From UBA2821 sp902763335 (GTDB lineage: Bacteria > Bacillota > Clostridia > Lachnospirales > Lachnospiraceae), in the NCBI GenBank assembly GCA_052066835.1, contig JBQHRJ010000014.1: a stretch of 64,000 nucleotides of DNA, one strand, 5' to 3'. Below, one piece after another: positions 24,516 to 31,480 of the stretch. Positions within the stretch are counted from its first letter, which is position 1. Each line of letters opens with the position of its first letter. The notes below the pieces were generated by a model that ran no database searches, was not told the origin of the DNA, and saw nothing but the letters and a program-made list of their open reading frames with translations. The position numbers and the translations under genes were made by a program.

Positions 24516-24704
24516 ATGATAGTCGCAGGATATAACACAAGTTGGCAAGACAGCATTGATGCATTAGCAAAGGGCGAAAAAGTGATTGTGCTTGTTTATG
24601 ACAGCAAGCAACCAACTGTACGAATGTATAACTTTACAGAAGATGAAGCGGAAGAAATGCAGGGAATTATTGACGAATGGTTGGAGGAATTTTATGCGGA
24701 TTAG
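24516..24704 (+). CDS. Small acidic protein of unknown function
   Basis: 62 residues; AGGAGG before the ATG. The N half is mixed beta (MIVAGYNTSWQDSIDALAKGEKVIVLVYDS) and the C half an acidic helix (EDEAEEMQGIIDEWLEEFYAD). No family is recognised. It overlaps the next gene by 11 bases and is 8 bp after the AlpA-like gene, so all belong to one operon. Its charge would suit an inhibitor or a partner of a basic protein such as the product of the next gene. Confidence 0.65.
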   Translation: MIVAGYNTSWQDSIDALAKGEKVIVLVYDSKQPTVRMYNFTEDEAEEMQGIIDEWLEEFYAD

Positions 24705-25314
24705 CATTGATGATTTGGAAAAGTATTATAGACATTCTGAAAGGGAAAGCAACGGTACTTATAAAACAATGCCACAAGAAAAGCGAAAAAATGCAGACCC
24801 ACAGCTAAATTGCACCGTGTACGAAATAAGACTGCCCCGCTTTTCTAACGAGAAAGACACAAAGAAATGCTTTACACGATTAGCAAACTTTTTAAGTAGG
24901 CATATTCATTATGGAACAGTTGCGGTATTGGGATATAGCAATCACGCAAAATGGACACCGCACCGCTTTGAACAAGGAAAACGAGGGGGGAGAGCCCGAA
25001 AAGTTTTTAATGATTCAAATAGTTATAAACGACCACCGCATCTACACATAAACATTGCAGGAAGTGAAGCACACAGGGTAGCAACAAGGCTATATAAGAA
25101 TGAATGTAGATTATATGAACGCACACACAATAAGCCTTTCCCAAAGATGCAACGTGACGTTGTGCGAAGCAAGGCAGGGCGTAATTTAAGTCGTGAATAC
25201 ATTGCATGGCAAAGCACTTTATATCGTGAATTTGGAGATGTGGACAGCTTTATACAAGAGCATGACTTGGGGGAAAGAAGAAATAACAATAGCTATTATG
25301 ATGATGAATATTGA
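24694..25314 (+). CDS. Basic protein with an HLH (HUH-like) motif, candidate Rep/relaxase
   Basis: 206 residues from the ATG at 24694, which has GGAGG just upstream and overlaps the preceding gene. It starts MRISIDDLEKYYRHSERE; a beta-rich core follows (NCTVYEIRLPRF, RHIHYGTVAVLGYSNHAKWTPHRF), then RPPHLHINIAGSE, in which HLH preceded by proline and followed by hydrophobic residues matches the metal-binding motif of HUH endonucleases. Conserved-looking tyrosines follow (RLYERTH, SREYIAWQSTLYREF) and could supply the nucleophile. HUH enzymes nick and join DNA at replication or transfer origins. The family is not recognised; this assignment rests on one motif and on location in a small mobile element. 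Confidence 0.55.
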   Translation: MRISIDDLEKYYRHSERESNGTYKTMPQEKRKNADPQLNCTVYEIRLPRFSNEKDTKKCFTRLANFLSRHIHYGTVAVLGYSNHAKWTPHRFEQGKRGGRARKVFNDSNSYKRPPHLHINIAGSEAHRVATRLYKNECRLYERTHNKPFPKMQRDVVRSKAGRNLSREYIAWQSTLYREFGDVDSFIQEHDLGERRNNNSYYDDEY

Positions 25315-25471
25315 TAGGTCAGAAATACATTTTTGTATTTTAAGCACAACTACAAACACGAAAGAAAGCTAGTATTTACAATGGTTTGCGGTATGCAGGC
25401 AATACGGACAGCAACTACTATAATGTATAATCTATATAACTATATGTGTATATACACAGAAAGGAGCAAGT

Positions 25472-25723
25472 ATGTTTTACGGATATTTAGAACAAGTTGA
25501 ACGATTAAAAGCAAAGATTGAGGAAAAGGACACTTCACAAGTACACTTTTTAGATTTGCGGAAAGATGGAACGTTTATAGATGCAGATACAAAAATTATA
25601 TATAGAAACTGGGAAGAAGTTGAGAAAAAGTTGTCGGGGATAGCAATTATAGATGATATTCCGGATGATGAGGAAATAAATGAGGGGGTGCAGAATGATT
25701 GCGAATTAGTGATGAAAGAATGA
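25472..25723 (+). CDS. Small protein of unknown function in the element
   Basis: 83 residues, AAAGGAG upstream of the ATG. It has an N-terminal charged helix (YLEQVERLKAKIEEKDT), a short beta segment (HFLDLRKDGTFIDADTKIIYRNWEEVEKKL) and a very acidic tail (IIDDIPDDEEINEGVQND). No domain is recognised. It follows a 157-bp gap and overlaps the HTH gene downstream, so a second transcription unit may begin ahead of it. It is typical of the accessory small genes of integrative elements. Confidence 0.6.
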   Translation: MFYGYLEQVERLKAKIEEKDTSQVHFLDLRKDGTFIDADTKIIYRNWEEVEKKLSGIAIIDDIPDDEEINEGVQNDCELVMKE

Positions 25724-26064
25724 TTGAAGCACTTATAACAACTGAAAGTATAACAAAGTGTGCGGAAGTGCTAGGGTGCAACAGAAAAAGCATATATGAC
25801 AGGTTAAAAAAGCCCGAATTTTACGCAAAGCTACAACAACAGCGTAAAGATTGTTTTGCTTTAACGACTAGCAAAATAACAAATGCACAGGAACAGGCTG
25901 TACAAACGCTTATAGATATTATGAGCAGTGAGGATGCAAGTGATGGATGCAAAATAAAGGCAAGTCAGATAATACTTGATACTTGCATAAAGACTACACA
26001 GCAAATTGATGTTATAGACCAAATACATGAACTTAAACAAATGATGAAAATGCGGGAAATGTAA
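25699..26064 (+). CDS. Helix-turn-helix protein resembling terminase-small-subunit-type regulators
   Basis: 121 residues. TTG start at 25699, with GGGGGTG about nine bases upstream and overlapping the previous gene by 25 bases. The N terminus is a clear HTH (ERMIEALITTESITKCAEVLGCNRKSIYDRLKKPEFYAKLQQQR), like those at the start of phage small terminases and of many mobile-element regulators. The rest is helical (ITNAQEQAVQTLIDIMSSEDASDGCKIKASQIILDTC) and resembles the dimer part of such proteins. As there is no large terminase nearby, a regulatory role is more likely than packaging. Confidence 0.7.
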   Translation: MRISDERMIEALITTESITKCAEVLGCNRKSIYDRLKKPEFYAKLQQQRKDCFALTTSKITNAQEQAVQTLIDIMSSEDASDGCKIKASQIILDTCIKTTQQIDVIDQIHELKQMMKMREM

Positions 26065-26109
26065 CGTAACTAAACAAGAAATATATACAACGAAAGGAAG
26101 TGATGATAT

Positions 26110-26229
26110 ATGCAGAGTTTAGCAACAGAGATTTTACACGAAGTCAAGAAAACCGCTACTTTTTGGAAAGTGGCAACAATCGTTAGTTTAACAGTTGCAC
26201 TTGTGGAACTTGTAATTATCGTATTTTAG
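26110..26229 (+). CDS. Very small membrane protein
   Basis: 39 residues: MQSLATEILHEVKKTATFWK followed by a single hydrophobic helix (VATIVSLTVALVELVIIVF). AAAGGAAGTG lies just upstream of the ATG. An amphipathic N-terminal stretch with one membrane helix is the layout of mini-holins and small regulators of membrane enzymes, and is seen next to replication genes of small elements. The function is not known. It sits between two other small element genes on the same strand. Confidence 0.6.
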   Translation: MQSLATEILHEVKKTATFWKVATIVSLTVALVELVIIVF

Positions 26230-26244
26230 AAAGTGGGTGTTTTT

Positions 26245-26448
26245 ATGAAACGAGACATACCTACCCCCAATGCCCCAGTATTTGCTAATTTAAGAAATCG
26301 AGGATTGACGTGCATTGGCACAGCAGGAACAGAAAAAGGGCTTGAAAAGGCAAGGTCGCAAGGACTAACGATTTTCGAGCCACGATTGAATTATAGCACG
26401 AAAGAATACAACGAGATTGTAAAGCGTAGACGAAAATATAACAAATAA
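26245..26448 (+). CDS. Small basic protein of unknown function
   Basis: About 67 residues from the ATG at 26245 (MKRDIPTPNAPVFANLRNRG); an in-frame GTG at 26233 is possible. It is strongly basic at the end (STKEYNEIVKRRRKYNK) and contains the segment TCIGTAGTEKGLEKARSQGLTIFEPRL. No family is recognised. It is 15 bp upstream of the next gene, which has a good ribosome binding site, so both are probably in one operon. Confidence 0.55.
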   Translation: MKRDIPTPNAPVFANLRNRGLTCIGTAGTEKGLEKARSQGLTIFEPRLNYSTKEYNEIVKRRRKYNK

Positions 26449-26463
26449 AGGAGATTAGAACTT

Positions 26464-27123
26464 ATGAAAGATATGACAATTACAACAGGCGGAGTATATG
26501 ATGCAATGATGCAGGCGGAGAAATTAAGACAGCAATATGAAAATGCTGTGCATGATGTTAGCACAGACAGAGATTTAAGTGCAGAGGGAAAGCAAAAGAA
26601 AATAGACGTTATTAAGGCTGATTATACAAAGAAGAATGACGAACTGAAAGCACTTATGATTGATGCTGTGGAAGAAATTAAGGGAACTATTGCAAGTACA
26701 CCTTATGAATATAGTGATGAACTGGCACACAGTATTGATTATATTAAGACAATGGCAGATGCAGGAATTTTAACGGATGCAATGTTTACACATGAAATGG
26801 ACAAGTATCGGGGTCGTGAAATGGACTATGTTTTTGCACGAGAAAAGCTGAAAGGTTCAATTCCTGTTGAAAGATTTGATACTTATGCTTTTTCTACTTA
26901 CGGAAATTATGATGTAAATGGCAAGCGTTCTTTTGTATCACCGCTTGAACATTTTGACAAGTTGGAGGAATATATCAAAGCAGATAATGTTATTATGGTT
27001 GCACACATGATGGAACAGACAGAAAACAAGCTAGGTATTGAAAGCGTGGGCAGACAGAATTATAGAGAACAGCAAAAAGCAAAGTTACAAACTATGACAG
27101 AGAATACACCACAGCTTATCTAA
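26464..27123 (+). CDS. Helical protein of unknown function
   Basis: 219 residues, AAAGGAG upstream of the ATG. The N-terminal half is strongly helical and charged, with coiled-coil character (VYDAMMQAEKLRQQYENAVHDVSTDRDLSAEGKQKKIDVIKADYTKK), followed by a middle segment with DELAHSIDYIKTMADAGILTDAMF and a less regular C part (GNYDVNGKRSFVSPLEHFDKLEEYI). No domain is recognised. It resembles hypothetical proteins of small Firmicutes elements in layout only. It is last in its operon; a 337-bp non-coding stretch with a large hairpin follows. Confidence 0.6.
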   Translation: MKDMTITTGGVYDAMMQAEKLRQQYENAVHDVSTDRDLSAEGKQKKIDVIKADYTKKNDELKALMIDAVEEIKGTIASTPYEYSDELAHSIDYIKTMADAGILTDAMFTHEMDKYRGREMDYVFAREKLKGSIPVERFDTYAFSTYGNYDVNGKRSFVSPLEHFDKLEEYIKADNVIMVAHMMEQTENKLGIESVGRQNYREQQKAKLQTMTENTPQLI

Positions 27124-27460
27124 TCTAATTTATAAGCGAGAAACAATGAAATTCACGTCAAATTTGCGTTTTAAGTGTTTGGTAGTACATTTGTATACCC
27201 TAGCACCTAAAAACGCAAATTTGATACAAATTATCTTGAACTTTGAAATTGTAGTATAAGATAAGTGCATTTCCGCTAATAAATATGTAAAAAATATGTA
27301 ATTGCATATAAAATGATAATACATATGCTTTGAAAACATTGATTTTGCAAGGCTTTTGGTAAAATATTAGTTCTTACATAACATAATAAACATTTTTATT
27401 GTAAAAATCAGCATAATATTGTATAATTATTGTACGGACAATAAATAGCGAGGTGATGAA
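27124..27460. other. Non-coding region with a large hairpin, candidate origin
   Basis: 337 bp without a gene. It contains the perfect-looking stem at 27158-27224 and AT-rich sequence with two AATATGTAA motifs near 27284-27305 ahead of the RHH gene. It is the only long gap inside the element and a reasonable place for an origin of transfer or replication. Confidence 0.5.
27158..27224. repeat. Long inverted repeat (about 20-bp stem)
   Basis: TCAAATTTGCGTTTTAAGTG pairs with the sequence at 27204-27224 over its full length with one bulge and one G-U pair, enclosing a 26-nt loop. It has no T tract, so it is not a simple terminator. Confidence 0.8.
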
Positions 27461-27702
27461 ATGAATAGTCCGAAGAAAAGAGGTAGACCTAGAAAAAGCG
27501 ACCCGAGAAATAAACGTTTTGAAATACGAATGACACAGGAGCAGGAAGAACTACTTGCAGAGTGTTCAGAAAAGGCAGGAATCACAAAAACAGACGTGAT
27601 TATAAAAGGGATTGAACTATTTAGGAATACATTATAAAAGGTTAGCCACTCCCCGACCAAAGCGAATGACTAACCCCTATGTATAGTACAGAATGTCCGT
27701 AC
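27432..27702. promoter_or_regulatory. Inverted 9-mer pair bracketing the RHH gene
   Basis: GTACGGACA (27432-27440) recurs as its complement TGTCCGTAC (27694-27702), the second copy lying just ahead of the integrase gene. Both could be operators for the RHH protein, one for itself and one for the integrase. Confidence 0.4.
27461..27637 (+). CDS. Ribbon-helix-helix DNA-binding protein
   Basis: 58 residues; AGGTGATG upstream of the ATG. A basic N-terminal arm (MNSPKKRGRPRKSDPRNK) precedes a ribbon-helix-helix motif: RFEIRMTQEQEELLAECSEKAGITKTDVIIKGIELFRNTL. The RGRPRK stretch is AT-hook-like. Such proteins are common in mobile elements as accessory relaxosome proteins or regulators of the integrase. 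A GTACGGACA motif upstream and its inverse TGTCCGTAC downstream bracket the gene and may be its binding sites. The integrase gene follows 128 bp later. Confidence 0.8.
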   Translation: MNSPKKRGRPRKSDPRNKRFEIRMTQEQEELLAECSEKAGITKTDVIIKGIELFRNTL

Positions 27703-27764
27703 CGTGAAATATTCTATCATAGTATGGTCATTCAGGCAAACGAAAGAAAGGAATGGTACATATT

Positions 27765-28985
27765 ATGGCAGAGAAAAGAAAAGACAACAAAGGCAGAAAT
27801 TTGCAAAAAGGAGAAGGGCAAAGAAAGGACGGAAGATATTATTTTCAATATAAAGATATTTTCGGAAAGAGCAAGGTTGTTTATAGCTGGAATTTGGCAG
27901 ATTTGAGAGAAAAAGAGAAGCAAATAATAAAAGATAAAGAAGATGGTATCGATAATGTTTCCTCTAAAATATCATTGAATGAGTTATTTGACTTGTATTT
28001 AAGCTTAAAAAACAAGGAAAGATTCAGAGATACAACAAAAGATAATTATAATGCTATGTGGGATTTGCACATTAGAAATACTGAACTTGGGATTGCAAAG
28101 ATTTGTGATATTAAACCTAGTCGTATAAAGAAATTTTATGCAGAACTTAAAGAAAAAGGTCTTTCTAATAGCACAATAAAACTGTTTCATAGTATGTTAT
28201 TACCTAGTTTTGAATTAGCTGTAAATGATGATATGATTAGAAAAAATCCTGTTAAGGGGTGTTTGGAAGAATATAAAGGCGGTGCAAAGGAAAAAGAGGC
28301 ATTGACAATGTATCAGCAAACGGAATTATTGCAGTTTGTAAAAGAAAGCAATGTGTATAATACCTATGAGCCTATGTTAAGGTATATGTTGGGAACAGGA
28401 TGCAGAATAGGCGAAGTTATTGGAATAACTTGGAATGATATTGACATGAAAAACAAGGAAATCAATATCAATCATCAGTTGATATATAAGAGAAATGCAG
28501 AGGGAAAGACAGTGTTTTCTATATCAGAAACAAAGACAGAAGCAGGAAACAGGAAAATCCCAATGACAAAGGAAGTGTATAATGCGTTATGTATGCAGAG
28601 AAAATATGCTTTATATATGGGAATACCGAGAGATTATAAAGTTGATGGTTATGATAAGTTTGTATTTGTGACAAAAAGCGGTAAACCTATCGCCCCGAAT
28701 GGATTTAATAATGTATTAAAGAATTTAGTCAATGCATATAACAAGCGAGAGACTATAATGGCAGAATCGGAAAAGCGGGAGCCTGTATTATTACCGCATA
28801 TGTCAGCACATACATTTAGACATACTGCTTGTACTAGAATGGCAGAAGCAGGAGTGCAACCAAAAGCATTACAATATATTTTAGGGCATAGTGATATGTC
28901 AATTACCATGAATGTATATACCCATGCACAATACGACAATGTGAAAAAAGAAATTGAAAATATGGAACAGCAACAGGCTATGTAA
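27765..28985 (+). CDS. int: Tyrosine integrase of Tn916/phage type
   Basis: About 406 residues; the ATG at 27765 is preferred, an in-frame ATG at 27753 lies on the AAAGGA site itself. N-terminal arm-binding domain (about 20-60; GRYYFQYKDIFGKSKVVYS), core-binding SAM-like domain (about 70-170; SLNELFDLYLSL, STIKLFHSMLLPSFELAV), then the catalytic domain: Arg in TGCRIGEV (about 214), Lys in TKTEAGNRKIP (about 257), His-x-x-Arg in AHTFRHTACTRM (about 349-352), His in LGHSD and the nucleophile Tyr in NVYTHA (about 384). All catalytic residues are present. It lies 130 bp from the right attachment repeat, the usual position, and should integrate and excise the element. Confidence 0.95.
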   Translation: MAEKRKDNKGRNLQKGEGQRKDGRYYFQYKDIFGKSKVVYSWNLADLREKEKQIIKDKEDGIDNVSSKISLNELFDLYLSLKNKERFRDTTKDNYNAMWDLHIRNTELGIAKICDIKPSRIKKFYAELKEKGLSNSTIKLFHSMLLPSFELAVNDDMIRKNPVKGCLEEYKGGAKEKEALTMYQQTELLQFVKESNVYNTYEPMLRYMLGTGCRIGEVIGITWNDIDMKNKEININHQLIYKRNAEGKTVFSISETKTEAGNRKIPMTKEVYNALCMQRKYALYMGIPRDYKVDGYDKFVFVTKSGKPIAPNGFNNVLKNLVNAYNKRETIMAESEKREPVLLPHMSAHTFRHTACTRMAEAGVQPKALQYILGHSDMSITMNVYTHAQYDNVKKEIENMEQQQAM

Positions 28986-28992
28986 TGCATTG

Positions 28993-29025
28993 AAAATAAG
29001 AGGGGATATTTCCCTCTTATTTTTG
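28993..29025 (+). terminator. Terminator after the integrase gene
   Basis: AAAATAAGAGGG pairs with CCCTCTTATTTT around GATATTT, followed by TTGT. Confidence 0.8.
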
Positions 29026-29116
29026 TAAACCAGTGCAAAATATGTAAATGATATGTAAATATGGGGAAAATCAAGAGTTAGTATACAGAGAACATTGTAG
29101 TTCACACAATCTTCAC

Positions 29117-29139
29117 AAAAAATTAGCACTCACCTCTTG
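29117..29139. repeat. Right attachment site (attR core)
   Basis: Exact 23-bp copy of 22303-22325. Here the following bases complete the CIRCE operator of hsp20, so this end reconstitutes the chromosomal control region. Confidence 0.85.
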
Positions 29140-29165
29140 ACAGTGCTAATAATATATGTTATATT
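29123..29165 (+). promoter_or_regulatory. CIRCE operator and promoter of hsp20
   Basis: CIRCE: TTAGCACTC (29123-29131), 9-bp spacer, CAGTGCTAA (29141-29149), one base off the canonical GAGTGCTAA. A promoter overlaps it: TTGACA (29137-29142), 17 bp, TATATT (29160-29165). HrcA is the repressor that binds CIRCE in Firmicutes, so heat-shock control of hsp20 is expected. The first three bases of the -35 box belong to the element's attachment core. Confidence 0.88.
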
Positions 29166-29263
29166 ACATCTAGAACAAAGGAAGGTATAAAAAAGATAAC
29201 CTCCCCGGTTCCAGAGAAACAAGGTAAACGAGCATATGGAATATAGAAAAGGAGCGATGACTT

Positions 29264-29728
29264 ATGTTGATGCCTAGTATTTTTGGAGAGAATTTATTTG
29301 ATGACTGGTTTGATGATTTCCCATTCTATAATGACAAAGCAATGAAAGATGTGGAAAAGAAATTATATGGTAGGAAAGCCGGTAGGATTATGAAGACCGA
29401 TATCAAGGAAAAGGATAACGGTTATGAACTAGAGATAGATTTACCGGGATTTACAAAAGATGAGATTAAGGCTTCACTTGATAACGGATATCTGACAATA
29501 AGCGCTGCTAAAGGTCTTGACAAAGATGAGCAGGAGAAAGAAACCGGACATTATATCCGTAGGGAACGTTATGCCGGAGCATGTCAGAGAAGCTTTTATG
29601 TAGGAGATGCAGTTGAGCAGGATGACATAAAAGGCGAATTTAAACATGGTATTCTGAAACTCTTCGTGCCGAAGAAAGAGGCAAAGAAAGAGGTTAAGGA
29701 AAATAAATACATTGCCATTGAAGGATAA
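29264..29728 (+). CDS. hsp20: Hsp20/alpha-crystallin small heat-shock protein
   Basis: 154 residues, AAAGGAG before the start. N-terminal arm MLMPSIFGENLFDDWFDDFPF, typical of bacterial Hsp20; the alpha-crystallin domain (about 40-135) has MKTDIKEKDNGYELEIDLPGFTKDEIKASLDNGYLTISA, then RRERYAGACQRSFYVGDAVEQDDIKGEFKHGILKLFVPK with the G-x-L/I-x-L/V signature GILKLFV. It holds unfolded proteins in an ATP-independent manner in the cytosol. The gene is under a CIRCE operator that was used as the insertion site of the integrative element. A Lys-rich micropeptide gene follows. Confidence 0.95.
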   Translation: MLMPSIFGENLFDDWFDDFPFYNDKAMKDVEKKLYGRKAGRIMKTDIKEKDNGYELEIDLPGFTKDEIKASLDNGYLTISAAKGLDKDEQEKETGHYIRRERYAGACQRSFYVGDAVEQDDIKGEFKHGILKLFVPKKEAKKEVKENKYIAIEG

Positions 29729-29777
29729 AATTCAACAACAAATCCTTTGAAGACGGTAATGAAAAGAGGCGATAAAA

Positions 29778-29858
29778 ATGTCAGACAAGAATCCAAAACA
29801 TCCTTTAAAAAAGAAAAAAGCTAAGACAAAAGATAAGAAGAAAAATGTATATGAATAG
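29778..29858 (+). CDS. Lys-rich micropeptide downstream of hsp20
   Basis: A 26-codon frame (MSDKNPKHPLKKKKAKTKDK then KKNVYE) with AGAGGCGA ahead of its ATG, 50 bp after hsp20. Half of its residues are lysine or other polar groups. I do not recognise it. It could be a true small basic protein or chance, since A-rich sequence easily yields Lys codons; the ribosome binding site and placement argue mildly for translation. Confidence 0.4.
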   Translation: MSDKNPKHPLKKKKAKTKDKKKNVYE

Positions 29859-29885
29859 AGAAATTCTTAGCTAAGAGTTATATAT

Positions 29886-29970
29886 TTACAATCGTCGCAT
29901 TACGAATATTAAAAAGTCGTGGTGCGGCGATTTTTGGTTTATATGTAACTGATTTTTGTTACGGTAAAAT
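29886..29970. repeat. 85-bp direct repeat, copy 1 (with terminator hairpin)
   Basis: Matches 31891-31975 at 81 of 85 positions. It contains the stem TCGTCGCATTACGA with TCGTGGTGCGGCGA followed by TTTTTGG, so it acts as an intrinsic terminator after hsp20. The two copies flank a 1.9-kb block with a toxin-antitoxin pair. Confidence 0.9.
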
Positions 29971-30046
29971 AAGTATTGCTATTGTGCTGACATTTGCATA
30001 TAATAGAGATAGATGGAAACACTACTCACGAAAGGAGATGTTTTAT

Positions 30047-30355
30047 ATGGCTACAAAATCAGCAAATTTATATGCAAGGATTGAACCGGATGTCAAAGAA
30101 AAGGCAGAAAGTATCCTGTCTGCACTTGGTATCCCTGCTTCCAGTGCTATCAATATGTTTTATAAACAGATTATCTTACAGAGAGGACTTCCGTTTGAAG
30201 TAAAAATACCATCTGCCAGACCTGTTGACATAAGCATATTATCAGAAGCAGAGTTCAATGAAGAATTGGAGAAAGGATATGCAGATATGCAGGCTGGACG
30301 GACAAAAAATGCGAAGAAAGCCTTTGCTGACATTCGCAAGGATTATGGCTTATGA
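30047..30355 (+). CDS. RelB/DinJ-family antitoxin
   Basis: 102 residues from the ATG at 30047, with AAAGGAG nine bases upstream. N-terminal ribbon-helix-helix region: SANLYARIEPDVKEKAESILSALGIPASSAINMFYKQIILQRGLPFEV, which is the DinJ pattern (R-x-D-x-x-x-K-x-x-A-x-x-x-L-x-x-LG). The C-terminal part (ILSEAEFNEELEKGYADMQAGRTKNAKKAFADIRKDYGL) would wrap the toxin. DinJ-type proteins neutralise a RelE/YafQ nuclease and repress their own promoter. Its stop codon overlaps the toxin start by four bases (ATGA). Confidence 0.92.
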   Translation: MATKSANLYARIEPDVKEKAESILSALGIPASSAINMFYKQIILQRGLPFEVKIPSARPVDISILSEAEFNEELEKGYADMQAGRTKNAKKAFADIRKDYGL

Positions 30356-30681
30356 TATATGAAGTAGAAGTATCTGAACAGGCTGACAGTGATTTAAGAG
30401 GAATTTTTGAATATATTGCTTTTGAATTGCAATCACCGGAAAACGCAATCGGACAGCTTGACCGTCTGGAAGAACAGATATTAAGTCTGGATACGATGCC
30501 GGAGCGTTATCGAAAATATGAAAAAGAACCGTGGAAAAGTCGTGGACTTCGTGTATTACCAGTAGACAATTATGTGGTACTTTATATTCCGGATATCGAT
30601 AAAAGGGTTGTGACAATACTTAGAGTAATGTATGCCGGACGGGACATAGACAATCAGTTAAATCTCCACACAAAGCAATAA
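30352..30681 (+). CDS. RelE/ParE-superfamily toxin
   Basis: 109 residues. Pattern of the superfamily: YEVEVSEQADSDLRGIFEYIAFELQSPENAIGQLDRLEEQILSL, then MPERYRKYEKEPWKSRGLRVLPVDNYVVLYIPDIDKRVVTILRVMYAGRDID. The RGLRVLPVDNYVVLY and V-x-ILRVMYAGRD segments are typical of the RelE/ParE class that I know as type II toxin-antitoxin RelE/ParE proteins. RelE-type toxins cut mRNA on the ribosome; ParE-type poison gyrase. Which applies is not clear from sequence. It is translationally coupled to the antitoxin gene. Confidence 0.92.
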   Translation: MIYEVEVSEQADSDLRGIFEYIAFELQSPENAIGQLDRLEEQILSLDTMPERYRKYEKEPWKSRGLRVLPVDNYVVLYIPDIDKRVVTILRVMYAGRDIDNQLNLHTKQ

Positions 30682-30838
30682 AGGATATGATTTAAAGCAG
30701 TCTTTCATTTATGATCGACTGCTTTTTTCATACTCAAAATTAATTTGTTAATGGTCTCGATTTTCTTTACCAATGAAATTTTTGAAAAAATATATGATAT
30801 AATCGGTTTAAACTATTAAACTAAAGTGAGGATATTAT

Positions 30839-31480
30839 ATGGATATTTTAGAAGTAATGAGAAGCAGACACAGTGTTCGGCAATATAAAAACAAAGATAT
30901 TGAGATAACTAAGAAAAGTGTAATTAACTCCTTTATAGATTCTGTAAATGCGGAAAGTAATTTAGCTATACAGGCTTTTTTTGATGAACCTAAATGTTTT
31001 GACTCTTTTATGGCTCATTATGGAAAATTTAAAAATGTAAAAAATTATATTGCTATTGTTGGAGGTAAAAATGATCAAGAAAAAGCAGGATATTACGGAG
31101 AAAAGATTGTACTAAAATGTCAAGAATTAGGTCTTAATACCTGTTGGGTAGCAATGACACATGGAAAATCACAAGCCAAAATTAAAAGAGGACAAAAATT
31201 ATTGATTATCATATCTTTAGGATATGGTGAAACACAAGGTGTTCCACATAAAAGTAAACCAATAACTGAGCTTTCCAAAGTAGATGAAAATACGGAATGG
31301 TTTCAGAATGGTATGGAAGCAGTAAGTCTTGCCCCTACTGCTATGAATCAGCAGAAGTTTATTTTTGAATTAAAAAATGGAAATGTGTTTGCAAAATCAT
31401 TAGGCGGTTTTTATTCCAGAATTGATTTAGGAATTGTTAAATATCATTTCGAAATAGCTACCGGACACGAGGTGAACTAA
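30839..31480 (+). CDS. Nitroreductase-family protein
   Basis: 213 residues. It starts MDILEVMRSRHSVRQYKNKDIE, the classic nitroreductase opening (RxSxRxY binding FMN phosphate), and ends with the late FMN/NAD(P)H region: GMEAVSLAPTAMNQQKFIFEL and IDLGIVKYHFEIATG. The segment GYYGEKIVLKCQELGLNTCWVAM matches the E-x-x-x-L-x-A-x-x-L-G-L-x-T-C-W motif of the clostridial subgroup. These flavoproteins reduce nitro, quinone or thiol-reactive compounds. It lies upstream of, and overlaps by one base with, an ArsR regulator gene, which probably controls it. Confidence 0.88.
   Translation: MDILEVMRSRHSVRQYKNKDIEITKKSVINSFIDSVNAESNLAIQAFFDEPKCFDSFMAHYGKFKNVKNYIAIVGGKNDQEKAGYYGEKIVLKCQELGLNTCWVAMTHGKSQAKIKRGQKLLIIISLGYGETQGVPHKSKPITELSKVDENTEWFQNGMEAVSLAPTAMNQQKFIFELKNGNVFAKSLGGFYSRIDLGIVKYHFEIATGHEVN

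Larger units (their letters stand above)
22303..29139. mobile_element. Integrative element of about 6.8 kb inserted in the CIRCE operator of hsp20
   Basis: Bounded by the 23-bp direct repeat. It carries, in order, an XRE regulator (minus), a zinc-ribbon protein, a second repressor-like gene (minus), two excisionase-like genes, small unknown genes, a possible HUH protein, an RHH protein and a Tn916-type tyrosine integrase at the right end. ATGTAAA-type motifs occur near both ends. No structural phage genes or conjugation genes are seen, so it is best called a small integrative and possibly mobilizable element. Confidence 0.85.

Noticed and set aside
22303..29139. The element as a prophage
   Set aside because: No capsid, portal, tail, large terminase or lysis genes are seen; the terminase-like HTH protein alone is not enough.
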